Shown in pieces: positions 33,956-42,891 of a stretch of DNA of 55,214 nt. Under the pieces are notes generated by a model. That model had not been told where the DNA came from. It made no database searches and saw only the letters and a program-made list of their open reading frames with translations. The stretch is from Acetobacteraceae bacterium (GTDB taxonomy: Bacteria > Pseudomonadota > Alphaproteobacteria > Acetobacterales > Acetobacteraceae). Location: assembly GCA_003151425.1 (NCBI GenBank), contig PLXO01000149.1, positions 1 to 55,214 of the forward strand, written 5' to 3'. A program made the translations under genes and the position numbers. Position 1 is the stretch's first letter. Each line of letters begins with the position of its first letter.

Positions 33956-34359
33956 ACGACGGCTTTCGCCTGGTACTCGCCTGGTACTCGCCGGGACGCG
34001 AGGCGATTGAGCTTCGGCAAAAAAGATCCGCCGCAGAGTACGCGGAGATTGAACGCGGCGCGCGCTCGGCGCGGCTGCCAGACTTCTCCGCATGCCCGGC
34101 GGTGATTTGTCCGCATGGCATGCGGCGAATGTTCGGTAGGCCCTGCGGTGAGTGTTCCGCATCCTCTGCGCTGAATGTTCCGTGGGCCTCGCGGCGAACC
34201 TTGCCTCCTGGTTGACGGCGTAACCCCAAGGTGGCTTGCGTGTCGGTCAAACCCTTTGGCCGATCGACCAACTGTCATGCCGCGTTACGCGGATGTGGTG
34301 GCATGACAGCAGGCTCTCGGGCGATCATCATGCCCGAGACAGAGCCGGAGGGACGTCAC
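33956..34359. other. Intergenic region with degenerate repeats
   Basis: Contains the repeat array at ~34080-34203 and no gene that I can support. CTGGTACTCGCC is tandemly repeated at ~33970-33992. Confidence 0.5.
34080..34203. repeat. Degenerate ~23-24-bp tandem repeats
   Basis: About five units of the type TCCGCATNNNNTGCGGYGAA then TGTT run head to tail with 1-2 base length changes. CCGCAGAGTACGCGGAG at ~34028-34046 resembles the reverse complement of the CCGCATCCTCTGCGC unit, so this may be a decayed inverted-repeat element akin to element 3. Confidence 0.6.
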
Positions 34360-35598
34360 ATGCGGGTGGGCGACATTGTGCCGGAAGGCGCCCGTAACAT
34401 CGCCTTGATTGGACACTGCGATCAGGGGGGTCGCGGCGACGGCGTGCAGGTGATGGTGGCGCGTGGCCACGCCTATGTCGGCACCCGCGTAAGCCGCGGC
34501 ATCAACGTCACCGACGTGCGCGATCCGCGCCACCCGAAGCCGGTGAACTTCATGCCGATCCACCCGAATTCCTGGTGCATGCACCTGCAGACGGCGGAGG
34601 ACCTGCTGCTGTGCATCGAGGAGCTCGATCTCAAGGCGCTGCTGTCGCAGAAGGAATACTACAGCCAGTCCAACCAGGTGGACAGCGCGCGCTATGGCGT
34701 CCGCGGCAAGGACTTCTCCGCCGGGATGCGGGTCTATGACATCTCGGACCCGGCCAACCCGCGCGCCATCGGCTTCATGGAGGTCGAGGGCCTCGGCCTG
34801 CATCGCATCTGGTGGGTGGGCGGGCGCTATGCGTACGCCTCGGCGCTGCTCGACGGGTTTATCGATCACATCCTGATCGTGATCGACATGGCCGACCCGG
34901 CCCATCCGGTCGAGGTGGGCCGTTGGTGGGTCCCCGGCATGTGGGCGTCCGGCGGCGAGACGCCAAGCTGGAAGGGGCGCACGGCGCTGCACCATTCGGT
35001 GGTGGCGGACGACATCGCCTATGCCAGCTGGCGCGACGGCGGGCTGACCATCCTGGACGTGAAGGACAAGACGGCACCGAAACTGATCGTGCATCGTAAC
35101 TGGTGCCCGCCGTTCGGTGGCGGCACGCACAGCGCGCTGCCGCTGCACGACCGCGACCTGCTGGTGGTGGCGGATGAGGCGGTGCTGAACATCGACCAGG
35201 AGCAGATGAAACGCACCTGGATCTTCGACATTCGCGAGAAGGCCAATCCGGTCTCGATCGCCACGCTGCCGACGCCGGCGGACCAGGACTACATTCGGAA
35301 GGGTGGTCAGTTCGGTCCGCACAATCTGCACGAGAACCGGCCCGGCTCGTTCCGGTCCTCGACGACGATCTTCGCCACCTGGCAGAGCGCGGGGGTCCGC
35401 GTGTTCGATATTGCCGATGCGTTCCAGCCGAAGGAGGTCGGCTATTTCGTGCCGCCGCAGCCGACGGTCTGGATGGAACCGATGCGCGGGCGGGCGAAGA
35501 TGCGGCACACGGCGGATTTGTTCGTGGCGCAGGACGGTCTGATCTACCTAACTGATTACGATGCCGGGTTGTACATCCTGCAATGGCTTGGGGCGTGA
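34360..35598 (+). CDS. LVIVD-repeat beta-propeller protein
   Basis: A 412-residue protein built of repeats of the form 'xxxxVYDISDPANPRxxG', e.g. INVTDVRDPRHPKPV, MRVYDISDPANPRAI, LIVIDMADPAHPVEVG, LTILDVKDKTAPK and VRVFDIADAFQPKEVG, the LVIVD pattern of predicted beta-propellers. Function unknown; such proteins may bind ligands or act in catabolic complexes. No signal peptide. GGAGGG seven bases before ATG 34360 decides this start over ATGs at 34330 and 34303. It overlaps the next gene by 16 bases. Confidence 0.82.
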   Translation: MRVGDIVPEGARNIALIGHCDQGGRGDGVQVMVARGHAYVGTRVSRGINVTDVRDPRHPKPVNFMPIHPNSWCMHLQTAEDLLLCIEELDLKALLSQKEYYSQSNQVDSARYGVRGKDFSAGMRVYDISDPANPRAIGFMEVEGLGLHRIWWVGGRYAYASALLDGFIDHILIVIDMADPAHPVEVGRWWVPGMWASGGETPSWKGRTALHHSVVADDIAYASWRDGGLTILDVKDKTAPKLIVHRNWCPPFGGGTHSALPLHDRDLLVVADEAVLNIDQEQMKRTWIFDIREKANPVSIATLPTPADQDYIRKGGQFGPHNLHENRPGSFRSSTTIFATWQSAGVRVFDIADAFQPKEVGYFVPPQPTVWMEPMRGRAKMRHTADLFVAQDGLIYLTDYDAGLYILQWLGA

Positions 35599-36788
35599 GC
35601 AGCACGGCAGCCGGGTTGCCAAACGACGATGCGGCGCTCGGCCGTTCGCTGACCGACTTGCTGCAGTGCCTTGTCCGGATTCCCAGCCGAGCCGGGGTCG
35701 ATGACTGTGGTGTGATCTTCGCTTGCATTCGCGAGTGGCTCGCTGGCAAGGGCGTGGCGAGCGAGGTCCTGACCGGGGCGGGCGGCCCACTCGCCCTTCT
35801 GGCACCGGTGGTGGACGTCCGGGCCCGCCCGGTCCTGCTGCTGAATGCCACCGCAGACACCGCGGGCTTCGGCGAGATCACAAGCTGGCGTCATACGCCG
35901 CTGTCCGGAACAATCGAGGATGGGTGGCTGTATGGCCGCGGCAGCGCGGACAGCAAAGCGGGCATCGCCGTGTTCTGTCACCTGTTGGCGGCCCATGCCG
36001 GCTGCGACGGCGGGGGCGGGCTCGGGTGCGTGTTCGACGCCGATGAGCACAGCGGCGGGTTCGCCGGCGTGCGGGCGGCGCTCGCGCGTCACGCCAGTCT
36101 GCCGGAAGCTGTATTGATCGGCTATCCGGGGATGGACCGGATCATGGCCGGCGCGCGGGGCGTATGGCGTGCCACCGTCACCGTACATGGTAGCGCGGCG
36201 CATTCCGGCGCGTCGCAGGATCGCGGCAATAACGCTGTGGCCTGGGCCGCGGCGCTGACGACCGCGCTTGCGGCGCTGCACGACGAATGGCGCGCCTGCG
36301 TAACCGTCGACTCGCCGCTGGCGCCCAAGCTCACGGTGACCGGGATCCGCGGCGGCGGCGAATTCTCCCTGGTGCCGGATCGATGCGAAATCGACATAGA
36401 CATTCGCGTTACACCGAGGCTGCCGGCCGCCGCGGCGGAGGCGCGCGTGCGCGCCGTGCTCGCCGCGGCCGGAGCGGACGCCGACCTGGCGGTGCGCGTC
36501 ACCTGGCCGGCGTACCGCCTGCCGCCCGCCTCGCCACTGGTTCGCGCGCTCGCCGATGCCGCACAGCACGTGCTTGGCACAAGGCCGCCGGCAGCGATCG
36601 CCGGCCCGTCCAATGTCGGCAATCTGCTGGCGGGGCTCGGCGTTCCGGCGACCTGCGGCTTCGGTGTCGTCTATCGCAACGTGCATGCCGCGGACGAGTG
36701 CGTTGAGCTTGCCAGTCTCATTCCGGTGCACCACATTTACGACTTGGCAGTGCAACGACTGCTTGGACCTGCTGGGACACGAGCTTGA
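35583..36788 (+). CDS. M20-family metallopeptidase/deacylase with altered metal site
   Basis: A 401-residue ArgE/DapE/CPG2-type protein. The fold is clear from GWLYGRGSADSKAGIAVF, the dimerisation-domain ATVTVHGSAAHSGASQDRGN and SLVPDRCEIDIDIRVTPRLP, and the C-terminal VYRNVHAADECVELA. Key residues differ from the family: where the metal-binding His of 'GHxD' is expected the sequence has NATAD (His to Thr), and the 'DEE' pair reads ADEHSGG (second Glu to His). It may use a changed metal site or bind without catalysis. ATG 35583 or GTG 35595 can start it; it overlaps both neighbours. Confidence 0.85.
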   Translation: MAWGVSSTAAGLPNDDAALGRSLTDLLQCLVRIPSRAGVDDCGVIFACIREWLAGKGVASEVLTGAGGPLALLAPVVDVRARPVLLLNATADTAGFGEITSWRHTPLSGTIEDGWLYGRGSADSKAGIAVFCHLLAAHAGCDGGGGLGCVFDADEHSGGFAGVRAALARHASLPEAVLIGYPGMDRIMAGARGVWRATVTVHGSAAHSGASQDRGNNAVAWAAALTTALAALHDEWRACVTVDSPLAPKLTVTGIRGGGEFSLVPDRCEIDIDIRVTPRLPAAAAEARVRAVLAAAGADADLAVRVTWPAYRLPPASPLVRALADAAQHVLGTRPPAAIAGPSNVGNLLAGLGVPATCGFGVVYRNVHAADECVELASLIPVHHIYDLAVQRLLGPAGTRA

Positions 36789-39700
36789 GCGCTCCCGAGG
36801 AGCTGCGGATCGGCCTGGTGATGAACGGCGGGGTTAGCCTCGCGGTCTGGATCGGTGGCGTCACGTACGAGGTTGGTCGGCTGGTGGCCAACGCCGGCAA
36901 CACGGCGTTCAGCGAGATTTGCAAACTGACCGGCATGACACCACGCGTGGACGTCATCGCCGGCAGCAGCGCGGGCGGGATCAACGGCGCCTACCTGGCC
37001 ATGGCGATGGCCTACCATCAGGGCAACGACCTGCAGCGGTCGCTCGGCGCCCTGCGCAGTCTGTGGGTCGGCAAGGGTTCCTTCGCAGCGCTGCTGCGCA
37101 GCCCGTTCGACGGCGACGCGCCGTCGCTGCTCGATGGCGACGGGTATTTTCTCCCCGAGCTGCGCGATGCGTTCGACGGTCTTCGTGCGCCGGCGCCTGT
37201 GCCGCGCGAGGCGGTGCCGATCGAGCTGATAATGACCACGACGCTGCTCGAACCCGCGCGGCGGACGCAGGCTGATGATTTCGGGGCGCGGATCGCGGAT
37301 GTCGATCATCGCGCCCGGCTGCATTTCAGCCGGCGGCGCACTGACGGCACGGACGATTTCGCAGACGAGCTGATCGCCAAACGCCTGGCGCTGGCGGCGC
37401 GCTGCACCAGTTCATTCCCGGCCGCGTTCGAGCCGAGCTACTGTCCGGTGACCAAGGACGCCGCGACCGGCGAGCGGCCGGACATGGCAGGCATCGCGAG
37501 CTTCAAGCAGACCGGATTCGTCATCGACGGCGGCGTCCTGGACAACCAGCCGCTTGATCTCGCGCTGACCGAAATATTCCGCCAGCGGGCCATCGGCCCG
37601 GTGCGTCGCGTGCTGGTGTACGTCGTGCCCGATCCCGCCGGCAACGCCTCCGTTGCCTCGGGGGCGCCCGCCCCGGCCACGCCGCCACCATCGCCCGACC
37701 TGCTGAGCGTCGTGCTTGCCAGCCTGGTGAGCATCCCGAGCGTGCAAAGCATCGGCACACAGATCGACGCGCTGCGCCAGCACAACCAAAAGGTGCGCGA
37801 GCGCCGCTACGCGCGGGTGTTGCTCACCAGCTACAATGCGCCAGAACAGATCGATGACCTGGCGAACACCCTGTTCAGGGCCTATCGCGCCATCCGGGTC
37901 GAGACGGCAGTGGAATATATCCTGGGCCGCATCGAACTGGGCCTTTTGCGTGGCGGACATGCCGGCCTGGGACAGACTGGGCGGCGCGACTGGCTGCATG
38001 CCCAGATCAGCCAGCGGGTCGACGACCTGCCGTGGATCCCGCCGTTGCCGCCGTCGCTGTCGCCAACCGCGGCGGCGCCCACCGCTGCTACTTGGCGATG
38101 GGGCACCCGGCCGGTCGAGCATGCGGTGCGCGTGCTGCACGACATCCTGGGGCGGGCCCAGCGGCTCGATCGCCTCGTGCCCGGGGGGGATCCGCGATTC
38201 CTGGAAGACGCATGGACGCAGGCCTTCGATCTGCTGGAGCAGATCGACCGTTTGCGCGAGATCGGCAACGACCACTGGACCGCCCAGGCCGACGCGGTGC
38301 GGCTTTGGCTGGGTGAGGGACATGGCAAGACCCAGCCTCCGGTCGGGGCTGCGCAGTGGCTGAACGAGGCCATCATCGGCTGGAGCGGGCCGGCCGGCGG
38401 CGACGCGTCCGCCGATGCACTGGCCGCGCGCTATGCCACGGCGATCGCGGCCGTTCTGATCGGCATCCGTCCGTCGATCATCAGTTTGCTGCAGCGCTGC
38501 GCGGCGGCACCCGACGCGCGGCGCGACCGGCCGATGACCGAGCTCGCAAGGCTCTACGGCTATTTCCTGCGCGCACCCGAGGTGGCGACCATTGGGTTGG
38601 TGGTCGGGCGTCTGCTGGCCTTCGAGGTCGCGCAGGAGGCATTGGGCGGCCGGGGCACGCTGCGAGAGGAGGAGATCGATTTCATCCAGATCAGCGCGGA
38701 GGGGGCAGCGTCGTTTGGCGGTCCGCGCCTCCCTGCCGACAAGCTGGCCGGCGTGCAGCTCGCGCATTTCGGCGCGTTCTATCGGCGGAGCTGGCGGGCG
38801 AACGACTGGATGTGGGGGCGGCTCGACGGGGTGCGCCGGCTGGTGCGTATTCTGCTGGATCCGGAACGGCTGCGGCTGATCGCGCAGGCGGATGACGCGG
38901 GCTCGCGGGCTGGCTGGATGGCGGATCGGATCGAGACCATCGCGCTTGGCCCGGCCGGGGAGCGGCGTGAGGTGCTCCAGCAACAACGTGAAGTGCTTCA
39001 ACAACTATTCGATCGGGGCCAGCTGCTGTCGGAGCTCGGTTATCTCGACCATCCGAACGACGTGGTACCCGAGTATCTGGAGATCGCGGTTGGGGCCATC
39101 GCACGGCGGCTCGAACTGGAGATCCTGCTCGAGGAGCTGCCGCAAATTGCCACCGCGATCAAGGCAGATCAGGACGAAGGCGCGCGCGTCAGTGAGTCGG
39201 TGGAAAACTTCCGGCTCAGCATCTGCGCTCTGCAGGGCCGGCCGATCCCCGCCGCGCGTGTCGGCGCTCTGCTGGCGGACTGCACGCTCGGCAAGGAGCG
39301 GATCGAGGACGACGTTGGCACCGACCGGCTGACCACCCTCGGTTCGCAGACCGCCGCGGTGGCGATCGCCGCCTCGTCGCGGCAGAGCGGTTGGCTGGCC
39401 AGCGTCGGCAAACTCGTCGCACTGCTGCGCGCGCCGTCGCTGCTGTTCTATTTGTTTGCCAGGAACGCAAGTGCGGGCTCAGGCAGCGGACTGGCGTTCA
39501 ATGTCGCCGTGTTCGTCGCCGGGGCCACGGTCCTCGCCTCCGCGGGGTTCGCCGGAGCGGACTACGGAAACTGGCTGATGCTCGCCGCCGTCACGGCGTT
39601 CCTGGTGGGCGGGCTGTTCGTGGTGGTGCGTGTCCCGCGATGGCTCCGGGTCCTTATCGTGCTTGGGGCGCTCGCATTGGGGATCGTCGCATTGCGTCGG

Positions 39701-39859
39701 TGGGCGCAGGCACTGCCGCAGGCTTCGACGGGTGTCTGGGCCGGAGTCGCGATCCTGGAGTTCCTGGTGCTGCTCGGCATTGTGATCTGGCCGCTGCTGA
39801 CGATGCGGGTGCGATCGCGCCGGACCGTGCGCCCTGCCCGCGCCGCGCCGCGGCGTTGA
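36785..39859 (+). CDS. Patatin-like phospholipase with C-terminal membrane segments
   Basis: A 1024-residue protein. The N-terminal patatin domain has the oxyanion-hole glycines MNGGVSLAVWIGG, the nucleophile GSSAGGINGAYLAM (GxSxG) and the dyad Asp in IDGGVLDNQPLDLAL. A long helical middle region of unknown function follows, as in large bacterial patatins of the DUF3376 type. The last ~130 residues have three to four hydrophobic segments and a basic tail, so it is probably anchored in the membrane. It starts at TTG 36785, overlapping the M20 stop (TTGA), which couples translation. It likely hydrolyses lipid acyl esters. Confidence 0.87.
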   Translation: MSAPEELRIGLVMNGGVSLAVWIGGVTYEVGRLVANAGNTAFSEICKLTGMTPRVDVIAGSSAGGINGAYLAMAMAYHQGNDLQRSLGALRSLWVGKGSFAALLRSPFDGDAPSLLDGDGYFLPELRDAFDGLRAPAPVPREAVPIELIMTTTLLEPARRTQADDFGARIADVDHRARLHFSRRRTDGTDDFADELIAKRLALAARCTSSFPAAFEPSYCPVTKDAATGERPDMAGIASFKQTGFVIDGGVLDNQPLDLALTEIFRQRAIGPVRRVLVYVVPDPAGNASVASGAPAPATPPPSPDLLSVVLASLVSIPSVQSIGTQIDALRQHNQKVRERRYARVLLTSYNAPEQIDDLANTLFRAYRAIRVETAVEYILGRIELGLLRGGHAGLGQTGRRDWLHAQISQRVDDLPWIPPLPPSLSPTAAAPTAATWRWGTRPVEHAVRVLHDILGRAQRLDRLVPGGDPRFLEDAWTQAFDLLEQIDRLREIGNDHWTAQADAVRLWLGEGHGKTQPPVGAAQWLNEAIIGWSGPAGGDASADALAARYATAIAAVLIGIRPSIISLLQRCAAAPDARRDRPMTELARLYGYFLRAPEVATIGLVVGRLLAFEVAQEALGGRGTLREEEIDFIQISAEGAASFGGPRLPADKLAGVQLAHFGAFYRRSWRANDWMWGRLDGVRRLVRILLDPERLRLIAQADDAGSRAGWMADRIETIALGPAGERREVLQQQREVLQQLFDRGQLLSELGYLDHPNDVVPEYLEIAVGAIARRLELEILLEELPQIATAIKADQDEGARVSESVENFRLSICALQGRPIPAARVGALLADCTLGKERIEDDVGTDRLTTLGSQTAAVAIAASSRQSGWLASVGKLVALLRAPSLLFYLFARNASAGSGSGLAFNVAVFVAGATVLASAGFAGADYGNWLMLAAVTAFLVGGLFVVVRVPRWLRVLIVLGALALGIVALRRWAQALPQASTGVWAGVAILEFLVLLGIVIWPLLTMRVRSRRTVRPARAAPRR

Positions 39860-40046
39860 GGCCCGCCACTCGCATGGGTTGGCGCACTGGGCACTCGGCC
39901 TTGCAAGGCGTGTCGCCTTGGCATCGCGCGGCCCACGGGCGACCGCGCAGATCACGCATCCCGGATGCACCGCGCCGGTGATGCGGCGCCCTGCATTATC
40001 TACGCGATGCCATGCGCGGTGCCGCGGAATGCGGTAAGAGGGGGAC

Positions 40047-41108
40047 ATGGCAAGCATCGCAATCGTGGTCTGGATCTTGCTCCTCGTCCTGGTCGTCGTC
40101 ACCCTGTTCGCCGGCGTGAAAACTGTGTCGCAGGGTCAGGTCTGGACCGTCGAACGCTTCGGCGCCTACACGCGGCTGCTGCAGCCAGGGCTGAATTTCG
40201 TGCTGCCCTATGTTGACCGCGTCGGCCGCAAGCTGAACGTGCAGGAGCAGGTGGTCGAGATCCCGGAACAAAGCGTCATCACGCGCGATAACGCGACCGT
40301 CGCGGTCGACGGGATCATCTACTACCGGGTGATGGAGCCAGAGAAAGCGGCGTACCAGGTTGCCACTCTCACGCTCGCGCTGACGACGCTGGCGATGACC
40401 AACATCCGCGCGGTGATCGGCGAGATGGAACTGGACGCGACGTTGTCGTCCCGCGAGCGGATCAATACGGCATTGCTCGTCATCCTGGACGGCGCCACCA
40501 TGCCTTGGGGCGTCAAGGTGTCGCGTGTCGAGATCCGCAAGATCGAGCCGCCGGAAAACCTGATCCGCGCAATGAACCTGCAAATGACCGCGGAACGCGA
40601 GCGCCGCGCCGCCGTGGCCCTCGCCGAGGGCCAGCGCCAGGCCGCGATCCTGCGCGCCGAGGGCGAGAAGCAGGCGCTGATCCTGGCCGCCGAGGGCCGT
40701 CAGCAGGCGGCCAATCGGGACGCCGAGGCGCGCGTGGCGCTGGCGCGTGCCGAGGCGGAAGCGACACAGATGGTGTCGGACGCCGCGGCGCGGCACGGGC
40801 TGGCGGGGCTGCGCTATTTCATTGCCGATCGCTACGTGCGTGCGTTTCAGTCGATCGCGTCGGCGCCGAACACGCGCCTGGTGGTGGTGCCGATGGAGAG
40901 CGCCGCGCTTGCCGGCGGCATCGTGCAGGCGATGCAGTTGATGCGCGGCGATGACGGGCCGCCGCCGTCCGGGATGCCGCCCGTGCCCGAGCCGCCGCCG
41001 TCCCCGATGCCGCCGCCCATGCCGCCGTTCCCGATGTCACCACCGAGGCCGCCAGTCGGTGGCCCGCTGCCGGCCGCATCGCCGTGGGGGCCGGGACCCT
41101 CCGCGTGA
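40047..41108 (+). CDS. SPFH/Band 7 (stomatin-like) protein
   Basis: A 353-residue membrane-anchored SPFH protein. A single N-terminal membrane helix (IVVWILLLVLVVVTLFAGV) precedes the band 7 domain (VSQGQVWTVERFGAYTRLLQ, ITRDNATVAVDGIIYYRV), then a coiled coil rich in Ala/Glu/Arg (RAAVALAEGQRQAAILRAEG). The last ~70 residues are Pro-rich (PPPSPMPPPMPPFPMSPP). Such proteins form oligomeric scaffolds in membrane microdomains, usually with an NfeD partner; the NfeD gene follows with a 4-base overlap. AGAGGGGG precedes ATG 40047. Confidence 0.92.
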   Translation: MASIAIVVWILLLVLVVVTLFAGVKTVSQGQVWTVERFGAYTRLLQPGLNFVLPYVDRVGRKLNVQEQVVEIPEQSVITRDNATVAVDGIIYYRVMEPEKAAYQVATLTLALTTLAMTNIRAVIGEMELDATLSSRERINTALLVILDGATMPWGVKVSRVEIRKIEPPENLIRAMNLQMTAERERRAAVALAEGQRQAAILRAEGEKQALILAAEGRQQAANRDAEARVALARAEAEATQMVSDAAARHGLAGLRYFIADRYVRAFQSIASAPNTRLVVVPMESAALAGGIVQAMQLMRGDDGPPPSGMPPVPEPPPSPMPPPMPPFPMSPPRPPVGGPLPAASPWGPGPSA

Positions 41109-41524
41109 GCGCCTGGATCATCTGGCTGGTCGCGGGGCTTGCTTTGCTGCTGCTGGAGGTGCTCGCGCCGGGCGTGTTCATGATGTGGCTCGGCCTGGCG
41201 GCCTGTGGCACCGGCCTGATCGTGCTGGCGAGTGACATCGGCTTCGAGCTGCAGGTGGTGACCTGCGGCGTGCTGGCGGCGATCTCGCTGACCGTCGGGC
41301 TTCGCCTGCGCAGTGCGCCGGCCAGGCTGAACACGCAACAGGCCGGGCTGGCTGGACGCGCCGCGATCGCGCTGTCGTTCGCCGGCCGCGAGGGCCGCGT
41401 GCGGCTGGGCGACAGCGACTGGGCGGCGCGGGTGCCCGCCGACGTGCCGGAGCCGGCTGTGGGTGCGCGGCTGCGGGTGGAAGGTGTGGATGGCACGGTG
41501 CTGATCGTCCGTCCGGAGGGCTAG
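41105..41524 (+). CDS. NfeD family membrane protein
   Basis: A 139-residue protein with two to three N-terminal membrane helices (WIIWLVAGLALLLLEVLAPG, GLAACGTGLIVLAS) and a C-terminal OB-fold domain (GREGRVRLGDSDWAARV, VEGVDGTVLIVRPEG), the short NfeD type. NfeD proteins work with SPFH proteins in membrane quality control. GTG 41105 overlaps the SPFH stop (GTGA). Confidence 0.9.
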   Translation: MSAWIIWLVAGLALLLLEVLAPGVFMMWLGLAACGTGLIVLASDIGFELQVVTCGVLAAISLTVGLRLRSAPARLNTQQAGLAGRAAIALSFAGREGRVRLGDSDWAARVPADVPEPAVGARLRVEGVDGTVLIVRPEG

Positions 41525-41536
41525 AGGAGGAACGTC

Positions 41537-41580
41537 GTACACCTCTCCCGCTTTGCGTGGCCCAAGCCCGCAAAGAGCGG
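41537..41580. repeat. ACACCTCTCCCG dispersed repeat (partial copy)
   Basis: TACACCTCTCCCGCTTTGCG, then TGGCCCAAGCCCGCAAAGAGCGG, matches the hairpin at 50789-50842. The inner GCTTTGCG/CGCAAAG can pair. It lies between the ends of the NfeD and EthD-like genes. Confidence 0.75.
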
Positions 41581-41617
41581 ACAGGCAAGCAAGGTTGGGA
41601 TCGGCAGGCGCAACCAA

Positions 41618-42208
41618 TCAGCGAAACCGATGTTCGATGGCGGAGTAGACCCCGGCCTGATCGACACCAATGGCCTGCGGCGTGACCTGCGCGGTGACCC
41701 ACAGCTCCGCCAGCGCGGCGACCGGGCAGCGCAGCTCCGGCACCGCGCTGTTCGGCGCGCGGCCCTGTTCCAGCACCTGATGCCAGATCAGCCCGCGCTT
41801 GCATGCTCGCTCGAGCGCGGCGCGGTCGGCTGGCGTCCCGGGCGGGAACACGACAACCAGCTTGGCCAGATCCGGCGTATCCGGTCGCGGGATCACGATC
41901 TCCACCTCGGTGATGAGCCGTGACACGGATCCAATGAACCCCGGCGAATCGCGGTCGCAGGCCGCCAGTTCGGCGGAGCCGTAGGCCGCTGCGCGCGCTG
42001 CCACGCTGTCGAACGCCAGCTCCGCGAAACCATCGATTGCCATGGCGCGCGCGGCCGGCGTTAGCGCCGCGATGACATGGCTCTGCGCGTAGCTGCGCAG
42101 GCCTGGCATGCGGCAGACCAGCTTCCCGTGGATGTCAAGCCAGTGCTGTCGGAACCGGGCCGGGTCGATGTCGTCCCGGCGGCGCATCAGGCTGATCGCT
42201 CCGATCAT
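41618..42208 (-). CDS. EthD-domain protein
   Basis: A 196-residue protein with an EthD-like ferredoxin-fold dimeric alpha-beta barrel: MIGAISLMRRRDDIDPARFR then QHWLDIHGKLVCRMPGLRSY, which is the family's 'F..yW...H' signature. A second, weaker half follows (LAKLVVVFPPGTPADRAALE). EthD-like proteins occur in ether, aromatic and polyketide pathways, but their reactions are mostly unknown. It is divergent from the SnoaL-like gene at 42363. Confidence 0.82.
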   Translation of the reverse strand: MIGAISLMRRRDDIDPARFRQHWLDIHGKLVCRMPGLRSYAQSHVIAALTPAARAMAIDGFAELAFDSVAARAAAYGSAELAACDRDSPGFIGSVSRLITEVEIVIPRPDTPDLAKLVVVFPPGTPADRAALERACKRGLIWHQVLEQGRAPNSAVPELRCPVAALAELWVTAQVTPQAIGVDQAGVYSAIEHRFR

Positions 42209-42362
42209 GGTCTCCTCCGCGGGCGATTTGTCTTCCCTGGCTTGAGCCGGACCTCGATGGGCCGCAGACTAGCCGCATCATCGGTGCGGGGCACGCGACG
42301 GAGCCGAGAGCGACGGCGCCGCCGGCCGGGTCGCGTCGCCGGGGCATGTCTGGAGGATCGTC

Positions 42363-42785
42363 ATGAGTTTCGCCGCGGTCGAGGCGCGTCCGCTCACGTG
42401 GATTGCCGCCGCGCGCCTGGTGCAGACGGTGGAGGATGCGTTCGGTGCCGCCGCTCTCGACGCCATCAGCGCCGGCTTCACCGAGGACGCCATTGCGCGT
42501 TTCGCCGACTTCCCCGAGATGCACGGCCGCGAGGCAATCATGCGCTTCCTGACCGCGCGCTTCGCCCGCACCACGGGCTACAGGTTGAAGAAAACGTTGC
42601 GCTGCGTGATGGGCGACGTGATCGGCAACACCTGGGATGCGACCTGGGAAGACGCCAGAACCGGCAAGGCGATGCAGGGGCGCGGTACCGAGTTCTGGGT
42701 GGTGCGCGATGGTCGCATCGCACTGTGGGACGCGACGTTCAATGTCTGGGAGAAGGGCGGTCCACCGGCGACGCCTGTGGTCTGA
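42363..42785 (+). CDS. SnoaL-like/NTF2-fold protein
   Basis: A 140-residue cone-shaped alpha+beta barrel protein of the NTF2-like superfamily. Typical features are AISAGFTEDAIARFADFPEM (helix then first strand), GREAIMRFLTARFART, and WDATWEDARTGKAMQGRGTE. Members are isomerases, hydratases or ligand binders; substrate unknown. GGAGGATCGTC precedes ATG 42363. The MFS gene ~107 bases downstream on the same strand may belong to the same unit. Confidence 0.8.
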   Translation: MSFAAVEARPLTWIAAARLVQTVEDAFGAAALDAISAGFTEDAIARFADFPEMHGREAIMRFLTARFARTTGYRLKKTLRCVMGDVIGNTWDATWEDARTGKAMQGRGTEFWVVRDGRIALWDATFNVWEKGGPPATPVV

Positions 42786-42891
42786 GTTATGTCGCCACCG
42801 ATACGAGGTGGCAACGGCGATCTTGGTCGGAGATTTGCCGGACGACGCCTGCGGACCTACGGTCCGGGGGCCGAAAAACCGGAGGAAACCA

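Noticed and set aside
34080-34203. Repeat array considered as CRISPR
   Set aside because: Units are degenerate and contiguous, with no unique spacers and no cas genes in the window.
37412-39004. 530-codon minus-strand frame inside the patatin-like gene
   Set aside because: Composition (many His, Arg, Gln, Asp) and absence of motifs mark it as antisense shadow of a clear gene.
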